Origin: an uncultured delta proteobacterium
GTDB taxonomy: Bacteria > Myxococcota_A > Polyangia > Polyangiales > Polyangiaceae
DNA length: 55,639 bases
Assembly: GCA_903892415.1 (NCBI GenBank)
Contig: CAITIQ010000634.1
Coordinates: 1 to 55,639 of the forward strand
Direction: 5' to 3'
Shown one piece after another: positions 14,135-23,181 of this stretch (its first letter is position 1; every line of letters begins with the position of its first letter). Both the position numbers and the translations under genes were made by a program. The notes under the pieces are model-generated. The model saw only the letters and a program-made list of their open reading frames with translations, had not been told where the DNA came from and did no database searches.

Positions 14135-15897
14135 TGGGAAGGTCCTGGTTGCTCGAGCACTTTGGCGGCCTCGGCTCGACACGTCGGAGAGACTTGACTG
14201 GTGCCTACCATCAGCACCGAAAGGCCTTCTTGAAACAACGCCAATCCTTCGTTGGTCGCTAGGTTGTTGACAAGGCTCTCGGTGGTATGAGCGTCTTTGG
14301 GTCGGTAGATCGAAACGTAACCTCCGCATTGCCCCTTCGTCCAGTTGACCACGTCCAGCTCTTTGCCGGGAGTTACCTGCAAGATCGTGTAGCCATTCTC
14401 CTCATAGAGCTTCACCACCTCGTCGAGGACGACAGTCTTTGGAACCTTGGCGCCCGGTTGTTGCACCACGGTAGGCGTTCGCGCCTTGGATTTGGACGGC
14501 TTCGCTCCCCTCGGGGTATGCACCGGCTCTGCACTCGTCGTCTGCGGTTTCCGCGTTGACGTGTTGCGAGGCTCTTGAGCCTCCTCGGACTCGGACTCGG
14601 CTACGGGGCTCTTGCGCCGACCGTCGCTCGAGAACGCCAACACCGCCAAAGCGATGAGCCCGGCGAACAGCGCGCCGCCGGCGGCGTAGAGCCACGCTGG
14701 CAGCTTTCGTGAGCTGGCAGCAGTGGGAGCCGGTTGTGCCGACGTTGGCTGCGGCGCTGCGAGCTGGTGCGTGTACGGCTGCACACTCGGCTGCGCTACG
14801 AACGACTGCGCAACGGACTGCGTTGGCGCAAACTGCAGGCCGGGGGCGTGGGCGGTATTGCTTGCAGCGCCTGCGGATTGCATCGTCGCGAGCGCCGTGG
14901 CCGAGGTTGCGTGCGGCACCGCGTGCCTTGCCGAGGGCTGTGAGCCCGAAGGCTGCGAGCCCGAAGGTTGTGAGCCCGACGCCTGCGAGATCGAGCGTTG
15001 CTGCGGTACCGACGCCTGCGGAGCCTCGATAGCGGCAGACGTAGGGCCTGCCCGCTCGAGCGAACGCTGCGCCTGGCGGACCGCCTCGATCATCTCGAGC
15101 GCGCTCTGATAGCGCTCCTTCGGCATTTTGCGGACGGCGCGCTCAACGATCGGGCCCACCACCGAGCTGCGTACAACGGCGCTTAGAGCCACCTCCTCGC
15201 GACTCAACTGCACTCGCATGATGGTCATGTTGCCGCCCTGCTCGAACACCGTGCGACCAGTGACGATCTCGGCCAGCAGCAAGCCGACGGCGTAAATGTC
15301 TGTGCGCGCATCCACTGGCATGCCCATCACCTGCTCGGGGGCCATGTAGCTCGGCGTGCCGATGGCATCGCCAACGGCGGTGAGACCCGGCTTGTCGCTC
15401 ATTTGTTTGGCGATGCCGAAGTCGAGCACCTTGACGAACAACGGCTCTCCGACCTGCGCTGAAATGAAGACGTTCTCCGGCTTGATGTCGCGGTGGACGA
15501 CGCCTTTCTGGTGCGCCTCGGCCAGCGACTTGAGCACCTGCTCGATGACCGTCAGCGCCGCAGCTGCACTCTGCCCGCCTTGCGCGCAAAGCAGTTCATG
15601 CAGCGTTTGCCCGCGCAAGAGCTCGAGCGCCAAATACGGTGAGCCGCTTGGGGTCTTGCCGAAGTCGAGGATGCGGATGGTGTTGGGATGCTCGAGGCGT
15701 TGGGCGATCTCGGCCTCGCGCGCGAAGCGCGCCAGCAGCTCGGCGTCGACCACGGTGACGACCTTGATCGCTACTTCACGTCCGAGCGGTAGCTGCGTTG
15801 CCCGGAAGATGGTGCCGTGACCGCCCTCACCGATCTGCTGCTCGATGCGATAGCGACCCTCCAAGAGGTCGCCGATGCGGAGAACCGGCGTGTCCAC
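14131..15897 (-). CDS. transmembrane Hanks-type Ser/Thr protein kinase
   Basis: 588 residues if GTG 15897 is the start; the frame is open to 16188, but that extension crosses the divergent gene and looks non-coding. The kinase domain spans ~10-270: the Gly loop IGEGGHGTIF, the VAIK lysine, HRDIKPEN, DFGIAK and YMAPEQ are all intact, so it should be active. A Ser/Gln/Pro/Ala linker contains the repeated heptad-like unit SQPSG. One membrane helix (PAWLYAAGGALFAGLIALAVLAF) is followed by a ~150-residue extracytoplasmic part ending in a compact domain with two Cys. That is the PknB-like layout of a cytoplasmic kinase with an external sensor. It is followed by a coupled lipoprotein gene and then by a frameshifted gene. 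Substrates are unknown. Confidence 0.85.
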   Translation of the reverse strand: MDTPVLRIGDLLEGRYRIEQQIGEGGHGTIFRATQLPLGREVAIKVVTVVDAELLARFAREAEIAQRLEHPNTIRILDFGKTPSGSPYLALELLRGQTLHELLCAQGGQSAAAALTVIEQVLKSLAEAHQKGVVHRDIKPENVFISAQVGEPLFVKVLDFGIAKQMSDKPGLTAVGDAIGTPSYMAPEQVMGMPVDARTDIYAVGLLLAEIVTGRTVFEQGGNMTIMRVQLSREEVALSAVVRSSVVGPIVERAVRKMPKERYQSALEMIEAVRQAQRSLERAGPTSAAIEAPQASVPQQRSISQASGSQPSGSQPSGSQPSARHAVPHATSATALATMQSAGAASNTAHAPGLQFAPTQSVAQSFVAQPSVQPYTHQLAAPQPTSAQPAPTAASSRKLPAWLYAAGGALFAGLIALAVLAFSSDGRRKSPVAESESEEAQEPRNTSTRKPQTTSAEPVHTPRGAKPSKSKARTPTVVQQPGAKVPKTVVLDEVVKLYEENGYTILQVTPGKELDVVNWTKGQCGGYVSIYRPKDAHTTESLVNNLATNEGLALFQEGLSVLMVGTSQVSPTCRAEAAKVLEQPGPSQ

Positions 15898-16008
15898 GGG
15901 CGTAGCTTGAGCTGAAGTCGGCTGCGCAACAAGCGGCGACGTCAGCAGGCGAAAATCCGAGTGGCGCCGCGTGACATCGCGACTGCGATTCGCGCTACCT
16001 TCGCGCCA

Positions 16009-16273
16009 TGAAAAAGCTCGCTGCTCTGTTCGTCGTGTGCGCGATCCCCGGCTCGCTGCGGCCTGCAAGACCCCCGAACAAAAGTTGTGCGACCACCTGA
16101 TCACCTTCGTCGACAACGGCAAGTACTCCAAGGAAGAGTGCGAGAAGGACAAGGAGAAGCTCGGCAAAAAGTGCAAGGACCCCAACAAGTACTACGAGTG
16201 CCTGTTGACCAAGAAGGACGAGAAGGCGCTCAAAGAGTGCGACTCGAGCTGCGAGAAGACCGACGCAAAGTAG
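16009..16273 (+). pseudogene. small Lys-rich lipoprotein gene with a frameshift in its signal peptide
   Basis: From ATG 16009 the frame reads MKKLAALFVVCAIP and then hits a stop. The next frame reads LAAACKTPEQKLCDHLITFV and continues to the stop at 16273. Adding one C to the CCCC run at 16046-16049 fuses them into a lipoprotein of ~88 residues with lipobox LAAAC. The mature part is highly charged (EECEKDKEKLGKKCKD) with six Cys, probably a small disulfide-rich helical protein. The position in a homopolymer makes a sequencing indel likely; if real, export is abolished. It is divergent from the kinase gene. Confidence 0.65.
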
Positions 16274-16342
16274 ACTCACGTCGCACGGCCGGGCACAAAT
16301 CCGACGCTCCATCCGCGGTCTTCGTCCGTCCAAGCAGGCTCG

Positions 16343-17482
16343 ATGAAGACCGCATACTTTTCTCTCCTGGCTCTGCTGCTGGCCTCCTGCAGCTCGAGTG
16401 CGCGCCCGTCGCCGTTGGCCCCGTCGCCTGAACCGATCGTTGCGGGGCCGCTCAGTCCGCTTGCTCCGCCGAGCCCGCTGGCGCTGCTGATCAGCTCGAC
16501 GCAGACCGTCGCTCGGCAACTGTCGACCATCCAATGCCCACCGCCAGGGCTGCCGCCGGAACTGGCGGCCAAGGTCGACTGTGCAGCGATGAAGCCGTTC
16601 GAGGAGGCGACGCAATGGGTGCCACGCGAGGTGCCGCCAGGCACGCTACCGCCCGCGGTCGATTTGCGCGGACATGGGCTGGTCGGGCCGGTGAAGAACC
16701 AGCTCGACATCGGGGCGTGTGCCGGCTTTGCGATGACGGCTGTGCTCGACAACGCGGCTCGGCGTCAGGGCCGCGCTGACGTGATTTCCCCATTGCACGT
16801 GTTCGCGACCTACGCGCCGACGCACGACGATTTTAGCCGCTCAATCAAGGGTCGCGCCTTCACCGCTGACGCGGCTTGGCCCTTCGATCCGGTGCGCGCT
16901 TGCTACTTCGCTCGCGACTACATGGGCACGACCTGCGTCGCCAAATACGGGGTCTACCCGGAGAGCTCGGGGTCGGCGCCGTGGCTGTTGGCCGAGCGTC
17001 AGCGCGCCGATGACCAGGGGCGCTTGCGGATCTTGGGCTACGAGGAGATGCCGGTGACGCCCGATCAATGGGCTTTGGTGCTAGCGAGCGGAGAGGTCTT
17101 GTGGACGGCCTTCCACCACGATGAGTCCGCTTGGAATTCGCTCTTCAACCCGGGCTCGACGCACATCCCGGTGCACGGTTTTGATCCAGCAGGGCTCTCG
17201 CATGCGGTGGCGATGGTTGGCTATCGCACGACGCCGCAAGGGCGTGAGTTCTTGCTGCAGAACAGCTGGGGACCGAGTTGGGGCATGGGCGGATTCGCTT
17301 GGATCAGCGAGCCGATGGCGCTGGCGACCTTCAATTACGGCTATCGCGTGCTCGTCGCCGACGCGAGCGTACCGCCGTTGCCGAGATTCGATACGGCCAG
17401 CTTCCCGTTCCCAGCTGAGGCGGCCAAGCCTTGGTTCGACGCAGCCGCAGCGCAATTGCCCGCCTGGCCTTTCAATCGCTGA
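16343..17482 (+). CDS. papain-like (C1A) cysteine protease lipoprotein
   Basis: 379 residues with signal peptide and lipobox LLASC (Cys16). The propeptide-like region to ~100 is Pro-rich. The catalytic domain starts PPAVDLRGHGLVGPVKNQ, which matches the papain start. Gln120 (oxyanion hole), Cys126 (DIGACAGFA), His287 (GLSHAVAMVGY) and Asn307 (LLQNSWGPSWG) form a complete active site, with the family's typical spacing and NSWG motif. It is therefore probably an active surface or periplasmic endopeptidase, lipid-anchored. It stands alone on the plus strand and converges on the lipoprotein operon starting at 23.7 kb. Predatory or degradative use of proteins would fit a myxobacterium. Confidence 0.85.
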   Translation: MKTAYFSLLALLLASCSSSARPSPLAPSPEPIVAGPLSPLAPPSPLALLISSTQTVARQLSTIQCPPPGLPPELAAKVDCAAMKPFEEATQWVPREVPPGTLPPAVDLRGHGLVGPVKNQLDIGACAGFAMTAVLDNAARRQGRADVISPLHVFATYAPTHDDFSRSIKGRAFTADAAWPFDPVRACYFARDYMGTTCVAKYGVYPESSGSAPWLLAERQRADDQGRLRILGYEEMPVTPDQWALVLASGEVLWTAFHHDESAWNSLFNPGSTHIPVHGFDPAGLSHAVAMVGYRTTPQGREFLLQNSWGPSWGMGGFAWISEPMALATFNYGYRVLVADASVPPLPRFDTASFPFPAEAAKPWFDAAAAQLPAWPFNR

Positions 17483-17490
17483 AGCAGCCC

Positions 17491-18900
17491 TCACTCGGCG
17501 ATCGCTGCACCACGTTCGGCGGATTCGAGCTCCCGCCGTAGCCAGTCTCGCAACGCAGTGGGCTCGGGTTGCACGCCGCGACGGAGCAGCTCTCCAACGA
17601 CCTCCTCGAGGTCGACGGCTTGGGGCTCTCCGCCGGCGGAGTGGTGCCAGACGAGGCCACCGTCTCCGATGGCGGCGATCGCCCAGCTCTGCCCGCTCGA
17701 GCCGAGCACCAGCGTGTCGCTGAGCGCGACGCCGAGGTCTCGCGCGTTCGGCCCCTGCATCAGCCAGTCCCGTCCGCGCTCACGCACGATGAAGAGGTCT
17801 TTGCCTGGCCCAGCGAGCTTGAGCGCCGCCGCCTTTGACCAGGTGCCGAGCAGCGTTCCGTCGAGCACCACCGCGCGGCCTTCGCCTTCTTGCGCGATGA
17901 AGCCGATGCGACCGTCGCTGCCGATCCCAACCTCCGCGATGCGTTGAAACGCTGCTCCGGGGCCGTACGGCGTTCCATCAACGTGCAGGATGTCCCGACC
18001 GTTCGCGCGCACCACATAGGCGACGGTGACGCCGTCCGCTCCGATCGTGATCGCGCGGTCTTTCACCTGCTCGTACGGGCCGAAGGCGATCCCGTCGATC
18101 ACGACGTACTCCTGCTCGGCGTTGCGCGCCCAAAAAACGGTGCGGCGCGCGCTGGTGAGATGCACCTCCCCGAGCCGCTCGTAGGGCTCGGAGCGTTCGA
18201 CGCCGTCGTCGGCGAACCAAGCGTCATCGGTGCGCAACAGCGCAACCGCGCGATCGCTTTGCAGCGAGCCGTAGAGGCCCGCGACGTCTTCGTAGGGACC
18301 AAACAGGGTGGCTCCTCTCACGACGTACGAGCGCGAGTCTTGACGCCCGAGGTAGGCGACCTGGCTGCGCGTGGCGGTAAGCGCTGAGACGCCGTCGAAG
18401 CAGCGATCGAGCCTGCCATCGACGACGACGCAATCCTTGCCGCCGAGCTGCGCGACGTACGCGGAGCCCCCCGTGGGCGTCGCCAAGAGCGAGTCCTCGA
18501 GGATGGCGTCGTACCAAGCGTGAGTCAGCGTCTCTCCCGGGCCTACGATGTGAACGCGCGCCCGGCCCTCGGCAACCTCGACAGCTGCGAAGGCGCTCGA
18601 ACTGAGCCTCTGGAGGCGAGCGACCGCCGCGAAAGGCCCAGCAACAACTCGACCCTCGCGCACGATGAAGGAGCCGTCTTCATCAGTGGCCACATAAATG
18701 AGCTGTCCCTCGCTGCTGGTCAGCGTCGAACGGTCGATGCTGCGGAACGATGCATGCTCCTCGCCGTCGACACGTACGAACTCCTCACCGCAGCGGCTGA
18801 GCACGACGAGCTCCCGTCCGGCTTGATCGCGCCCGCGATAGGCGGTGGCTTGGCAACTGCAGGCGGCCAGCGCAACAGCAGCGAGCCGCCGAAGCTTCAT
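17491..18900 (-). CDS. propeller-like lipoprotein, last gene of the KS/ACP operon
   Basis: 469 residues. The signal peptide MKLRRLAAVALAACSC has lipobox AAC. The mature part consists of ~45-residue beta units with the recurring theme of a strand pair and a (Y/F)-V-V-x-G or GPYExV turn (YVVRGATLFGPYEDVAGL; YVVIDGIAFGPYEQVKDR; HVDGTPYGPGAAFQRIAEV), consistent with a beta-propeller of six to eight blades. No catalytic site is seen. Its ATG overlaps the stop of the ACP-GcvT gene by 4 bp, so it belongs to the operon. A periplasmic binding or sensing partner for the operon product is possible; this is inference. Confidence 0.75.
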   Translation of the reverse strand: MKLRRLAAVALAACSCQATAYRGRDQAGRELVVLSRCGEEFVRVDGEEHASFRSIDRSTLTSSEGQLIYVATDEDGSFIVREGRVVAGPFAAVARLQRLSSSAFAAVEVAEGRARVHIVGPGETLTHAWYDAILEDSLLATPTGGSAYVAQLGGKDCVVVDGRLDRCFDGVSALTATRSQVAYLGRQDSRSYVVRGATLFGPYEDVAGLYGSLQSDRAVALLRTDDAWFADDGVERSEPYERLGEVHLTSARRTVFWARNAEQEYVVIDGIAFGPYEQVKDRAITIGADGVTVAYVVRANGRDILHVDGTPYGPGAAFQRIAEVGIGSDGRIGFIAQEGEGRAVVLDGTLLGTWSKAAALKLAGPGKDLFIVRERGRDWLMQGPNARDLGVALSDTLVLGSSGQSWAIAAIGDGGLVWHHSAGGEPQAVDLEEVVGELLRRGVQPEPTALRDWLRRELESAERGAAIAE

Positions 18901-20201
18901 GCTGTTGAGCGCTGCGTACGATAGCGATCGACCTGCGGCCGTATGCTGAGGCTCGCGGCCCGTACGAGTGGTGCCGAGCGAGTGTGCACGACGGCGCCGT
19001 TAGCCGTGACGAGTCGCAAGCCCGAGTGCGCCAAGCCGCTTTCCACCAGCGCGATGCCGAAGCACGGATGAGGTGATTGGGGACGCTGATAACAGGCGAT
19101 CACCTCCCCAACCAAGCTCCCTTCGAGCTGCAGCGACCCTTCAACAAGCGCGTCGCCCTCCGCGACGAAGTGGGTAACACGACGAAGCGGTGCGTCGTTC
19201 GATCGAGCGGCCTCTCGCCGCTTCGGCATTCGCCAGCCGAGCTGGAGTTCGGACGGCGAGAGCCGCTTTCCGCCGAGCGAGCGAATCGAAAAGCCACCCA
19301 CCTCGATCGTCGCGGCGTCCAGCTCCTGCAACGTCACCGTGGCAAGGTCGTAGGCCAAACCGATTTCGTCAAGCGCGGCGAGCTTCTCAGCGGCGATGCT
19401 CTGCGGCAGCACGACCTCGTAGCCAAACTCGCCGGTGCGACCGCCGCGAACCACGAGGCACTGCTCGAGGGTGAGAGCTCCGAGTGGTGGCAGGCTTACG
19501 GCTCGCCGGCCGAGCCACTCGCCCAAGAGCTCCCACGCGAACGGGCCATGCAGGCAAACCGTTTGATGATCAACGCGAAGATCCCGAAGCGTTATCTGGC
19601 TCAGGTTCGCAAGCCGCTGCGCGACCGCCTCGAACGGTAGGCCGTCGATCAGCAGGATGAACTCGCCCTCAACGTTAGCGACCGTCAGGTCGGCCTCGAC
19701 CGTGCCGTCCTCGCGCGTGAGCAAGGTTGGCTTCGCCTGGCCGTCGTAGAGGAACAACGACCCGCGCAGGAGCTGCTCGAGTGCGTCCAGCGCGTCCTCC
19801 GGGTTCCCTCGCGTTGAAGCAAGTCGGGCGACGGTCAGGTGCGATGAATCGAGGCGCGCAACCGAGCTGCGAAGTGCGCAGGGCTGCGCGGTTTGCTCGA
19901 GCTGCCCCGGCGCTGTAGCTCCTTCGCTGAGCAGGTAGTCGACGATGCAGTTGAGCGAGCGGGTGATCAACGGAAAGCGGTCGTCTTGAGGGAGCTCGAG
20001 GCCAAACTCCCGTTCGACCGCGAAGGCCAACTCGATCGCGTCGACCGAATCGAGTCCGAAGCCGACGCCGAACAACGGTACGTCTGGATCCAGTTGCTCG
20101 GGCATGAGCTTGAGCGCGAGGTCGTCGCGCAGGATGGCCGCCAGCGTTTGCAGCATGGCCTGGCGTCGCGCAGCTCGTTCGTTCGCCTGGGCGCGGTTCA
20201 T
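18897..20201 (-). CDS. acyl carrier protein fused to a GcvT-like folate-binding domain
   Basis: 434 residues from ATG 20201, which overlaps the KS stop (ATGA). Residues ~15-95 form an acyl carrier protein with the phosphopantetheine serine at Ser52 in GFGLDSVDAIELAFAVE. Residues ~115-420 resemble the GcvT/YgfZ aminomethyltransferase fold: GTVEADLTVANVEGEFILLIDG, LHGPFAWELLGEWLG, the GRTGEFGYEV signature (compare the GcvT YTGEDGFEI motif), and SELQLGW near the end of the first module. GcvT proteins use tetrahydrofolate to accept a one-carbon unit. A fusion with an ACP implies C1 or methyl chemistry on, or release of, an ACP-bound acyl chain. The fusion and its pairing with a double ketosynthase are not known to me. 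Alternatively, the GcvT fold may only bind ligand. Confidence 0.8.
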   Translation of the reverse strand: MNRAQANERAARRQAMLQTLAAILRDDLALKLMPEQLDPDVPLFGVGFGLDSVDAIELAFAVEREFGLELPQDDRFPLITRSLNCIVDYLLSEGATAPGQLEQTAQPCALRSSVARLDSSHLTVARLASTRGNPEDALDALEQLLRGSLFLYDGQAKPTLLTREDGTVEADLTVANVEGEFILLIDGLPFEAVAQRLANLSQITLRDLRVDHQTVCLHGPFAWELLGEWLGRRAVSLPPLGALTLEQCLVVRGGRTGEFGYEVVLPQSIAAEKLAALDEIGLAYDLATVTLQELDAATIEVGGFSIRSLGGKRLSPSELQLGWRMPKRREAARSNDAPLRRVTHFVAEGDALVEGSLQLEGSLVGEVIACYQRPQSPHPCFGIALVESGLAHSGLRLVTANGAVVHTRSAPLVRAASLSIRPQVDRYRTQRSTA

Positions 20202-22198
20202 CGGGGCTCCCATCGTTCAAACACCACGCAGGCTGAAGCTAGCCGACCTGGGGCGGAGACCGCGATCGACTCGGCTTCACCATGAGCGATCCTTGCAACC
20301 GCGACGCCGCAGGCGAGCAAACCTGCCACGGCTGGGACCCGCGAGTCGCGGGACGCACGAAGCACCTCGACGCGCGGGCGAGGGGAGCGCGCGAGCACCT
20401 CGGCGATCGCGGCTTCCTCATTGGCGCCGAGCGCCCAGTGGCTCAGCGATACCGCCGGCTCCGGCCCGAACTCCCGGCCCAGCAGGAAGCAGGCGGCGCC
20501 ATCCACGACAGCGCGCGGCGCGTGGAGGTCGCGCTCCTCCACCGCGGCGGCGAAGGCGAGGTCTGCGTCGTCGCGGTAGGCCAATTGGTCTGCGGCGAGC
20601 GCCAAGGCGACGAGGCCGCTGGCTGGGCCGGTGGTCAGTACGACGGTGGGGCCGCGCAGCGCGAACATGCGGCAGATCGAACCCGTCGCTGTGGTGAGCA
20701 CCTTACGAGCGAAGGCGCTACCCGACACGTTGCGGTAGCCGCGCGCCTCGACGCTGTCATAGAACAAGCGGCCGTTTTCGGGAGAGGCGCGCCGTTGGCC
20801 AACAAACGTGGCCGTGCGATGGCCCTCCGCGGTCCGGCGTGGTGCGGCGCGCGTCGCGCGATAAAACGCTGTAGCGAGCAGCTGAGTCGTACGATCGACC
20901 CCGCGCGAATCGAGCGTCCGCGTCAGCGACTCGAACTCGAAGTTCCCGGCGTCCACCTGCAGATCCAGCTCGCAACCCAGCGGATCACGTTCGGCCACCG
21001 CGCCTCCGAAGCCACCCATCGAGAGGACGGCGAGAGGCCGACGCTCCAGCATGCGCCCGGTATCGAGCGCAGCGCCCGCAACGCCGTCCCCGACGCTGAG
21101 CACCGCAGCTGCGTTGAAGCCGCCGAAACCAGCGCCGAGCTTGAGCAAGGGGCCACCTGCGAAGGAGCGCGCTTCGGTGACGATATCGACTTCGAACGGC
21201 GGTCGCACGCGCAGCTCCTTGGCCGACGGCGAAAGTTGACCCCGCCGCATTGCTTCGAGCGCCATCGCGAGCTCGACGGCGGAGGCCGCACCGAGGCTGT
21301 GGCCGACGAGGCTCTTGCTGACGGTGATGGGAAGCGTGCTGGCGCGTTTGCCGAACAACGCAACGAGTGAAGCATATTCGGCTTCGTCATTGGCTCGCGT
21401 TCCGGTGGCGTGCGCGCTAACGCAGGCGATCTCGTCTTCTGTGCGGTGGGCCTCGCGCAGCGCCTCGCGGGCAGCGCGCGTGAGCCCCTCTCCGCTTGGA
21501 TGCGGACTTGTAGCGTGGTGAGCGTCGGAGCTGACGCCGATGCCCTCGAGCGTCGCCAGGATCGAAGCGCCGCGCGCGAGTGCGCTCGCGCGGCGTTCCA
21601 TGACGAAGAACGCAGCTGCCTCGCCGAGGTTGGTTCCAAGCGCGACGGGCGCACCGAGCGAGCTGCCAAAGGGCGTCGTCGGCGTGGCGCTGAGCAGCCC
21701 GAGCGCGTGAAAGCCCGCGAACGTGGACAGCGATATCTCGTCGGTCGCGCCGGCGATCACGCACTCGAATTGACCGCTCTGCAGCAGCGTTTGGGCCGTG
21801 AGCATAGCGTGAAGCCCACTGGCGCAGGCGGATGAAACGACGATCGTCGTTAGCTCTCCGTGCTTTTGCTTCAAGCTCGCGACGAACTCGTCAACCAGCG
21901 GGTCCTCCGGTGTGAGCGAGGTGCCCAGGATCAACGCGGCGGAGCCAAGCTTTGCTCCGGACTGTGCCAGCGCCTCGGCGATGGCCGTCTCGGCGAACGC
22001 GATCGCCGCTGCACCGCGTGGAAGCTGGGTCTCCACGATGGGCGCGCCGAGTCGCCCTTCGAACGGCGTTCCCGCGAAGTTGCTGATGGTACGCAGGCCC
22101 GTTCGCTGCGTCGCCGCGTCGCAGGATGAAGGAAGGTCGCCGCCCAGCGGTGTCACGGCGCCGATGCCCGTGATGACGACGAGGGGTGCCCCGTGCAC
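20198..22198 (-). CDS. fused double beta-ketoacyl synthase (active KS plus nucleophile-less KS)
   Basis: 666 residues. The start is GTG 22198 inside the upstream TAG (TAGTG overlap). The first module (1-~375) is a full KAS-II-type condensing enzyme: Cys125 in VSSACASGLHA, His263 in SAHATGT, His300 in VGHSLGAASAVE and a GFGGFNAA end motif. Its N-terminus is ~35 residues shorter than usual. After a short linker comes a second, shorter KS-like module (~390-666) resembling the ketoacyl-synt_2 type, where the nucleophile region reads LTTGPASGLVAL with no Cys. This parallels KS/chain-length-factor pairs of type II polyketide and aryl-polyene systems, here in one chain. It is followed by the ACP-GcvT gene. 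No acyltransferase, ketoreductase or dehydratase is nearby. Confidence 0.85.
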   Translation of the reverse strand: MHGAPLVVITGIGAVTPLGGDLPSSCDAATQRTGLRTISNFAGTPFEGRLGAPIVETQLPRGAAAIAFAETAIAEALAQSGAKLGSAALILGTSLTPEDPLVDEFVASLKQKHGELTTIVVSSACASGLHAMLTAQTLLQSGQFECVIAGATDEISLSTFAGFHALGLLSATPTTPFGSSLGAPVALGTNLGEAAAFFVMERRASALARGASILATLEGIGVSSDAHHATSPHPSGEGLTRAAREALREAHRTEDEIACVSAHATGTRANDEAEYASLVALFGKRASTLPITVSKSLVGHSLGAASAVELAMALEAMRRGQLSPSAKELRVRPPFEVDIVTEARSFAGGPLLKLGAGFGGFNAAAVLSVGDGVAGAALDTGRMLERRPLAVLSMGGFGGAVAERDPLGCELDLQVDAGNFEFESLTRTLDSRGVDRTTQLLATAFYRATRAAPRRTAEGHRTATFVGQRRASPENGRLFYDSVEARGYRNVSGSAFARKVLTTATGSICRMFALRGPTVVLTTGPASGLVALALAADQLAYRDDADLAFAAAVEERDLHAPRAVVDGAACFLLGREFGPEPAVSLSHWALGANEEAAIAEVLARSPRPRVEVLRASRDSRVPAVAGLLACGVAVARIAHGEAESIAVSAPGRLASACVVFERWEPR

Positions 22199-23181
22199 TA
22201 TCCCACCGCGGCCGCGACGATCAGCAAGATGAGCCCTACGATCAGGAAGACGCCACCGGCGGTCAAGACGAACGCACCCGCGATGCCGCCAGTCGCGACG
22301 ATCACCGCGCCGATGATTCCCGCCACCCCCGCCAGCCCCATGAAGATTCCGCCGGCGGTCAAGAGCCCGCTGTTGTCCGAGTCCCCCGTGGCACGCTTGT
22401 ACTCGGGATCGCTCGTGCGCATCGCCCCGGCCACGCGATAGCGCTCCTCTGCCTCGGCTATGCGTGACTTCATCGCAGCGAACGAGGTGGCACCGAGTGA
22501 CGCCATCAGCCTGCGCTCGCTCTCGGCCTCTGTTCCACCGCGCTCAAACACCTTCTCCATCTTGCGCGAGTATTCACCCACCAACATCTCCGAGGATTGG
22601 GCGAGCCGCTCACAGACCCAAAGGCCCATGCGGCGCAGATGAAGCCGGCGCACGTCGGAGACGTCTTTGTCAGCGGCTGCCTCGTCCACAATCGCGAGCA
22701 CGCGTTCACCCAGCTGCGGGTCTCGTTTGAATTCACGCGCCAAATCGGCTCGCTCGGTGGGCGACAGCGCGTCGAGACGTTGCTTCATGCCGATGATGGC
22801 GCTGTCGAACTCGGGCATGGCGCTGCGCATCGTCGCCTGCACCGTGGGGTGAACCCGTGCGGTCTCGGGCAAGTCGCGAAAGGCGCCCGATAGAAAGAGC
22901 GTGCGCACCGCCGAGAGCGCTACCTCGTCAGCGTTGCTCTTGCGACCTTTGCTGCGCCCATCCGAAAGCACCCGATCGAGCGGTAACGGCGTGCCTGATA
23001 CGAGCGCGGCTCGTGGCTTCGTGAGCCGCGCCCACTCCCGTTCGACCTCCTCGGGTGAGAGCAGAAGGGACGAGGCGTTAGGCGTTTGCGACGGCGCACC
23101 ATCGTTGAAACAAGCGCTCAAGAGGCTGCCGCCAGCGGCGGCACCAACGACCAGCCGGCGACGTGAGAGTTGATCGGTCAT
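22198..23181 (-). CDS. Tat-type lipoprotein with Gly-rich membrane tail
   Basis: 327 residues. The N-terminus MTDQLSRRRLVVGAAAGGSLLSAC carries a twin-arginine-like motif (SRRRLVV) and a lipobox (LLSAC), so folded export is likely. The middle ~200 residues are helical and charged, with no recognised family. The C-terminal ~70 residues form two or three Gly/Ala/Ile-rich hydrophobic helices (LLTAGGIFMGLAGVAGIIGA; GGIAGAFVLTAGGVFLIVGL), unusual for a lipoprotein and suggestive of a membrane-embedded end. It overlaps the upstream lipoprotein gene by 4 bp and the KS gene by 1 bp. If it is exported, it could handle or receive the lipid-like product of the KS/ACP pair. Confidence 0.7.
   Translation of the reverse strand: MTDQLSRRRLVVGAAAGGSLLSACFNDGAPSQTPNASSLLLSPEEVEREWARLTKPRAALVSGTPLPLDRVLSDGRSKGRKSNADEVALSAVRTLFLSGAFRDLPETARVHPTVQATMRSAMPEFDSAIIGMKQRLDALSPTERADLAREFKRDPQLGERVLAIVDEAAADKDVSDVRRLHLRRMGLWVCERLAQSSEMLVGEYSRKMEKVFERGGTEAESERRLMASLGATSFAAMKSRIAEAEERYRVAGAMRTSDPEYKRATGDSDNSGLLTAGGIFMGLAGVAGIIGAVIVATGGIAGAFVLTAGGVFLIVGLILLIVAAAVG

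Noticed and set aside
20282..21370. 362-codon plus-strand frame inside the KS gene
   Set aside because: Antisense to clear KS motifs; no recognisable domain.
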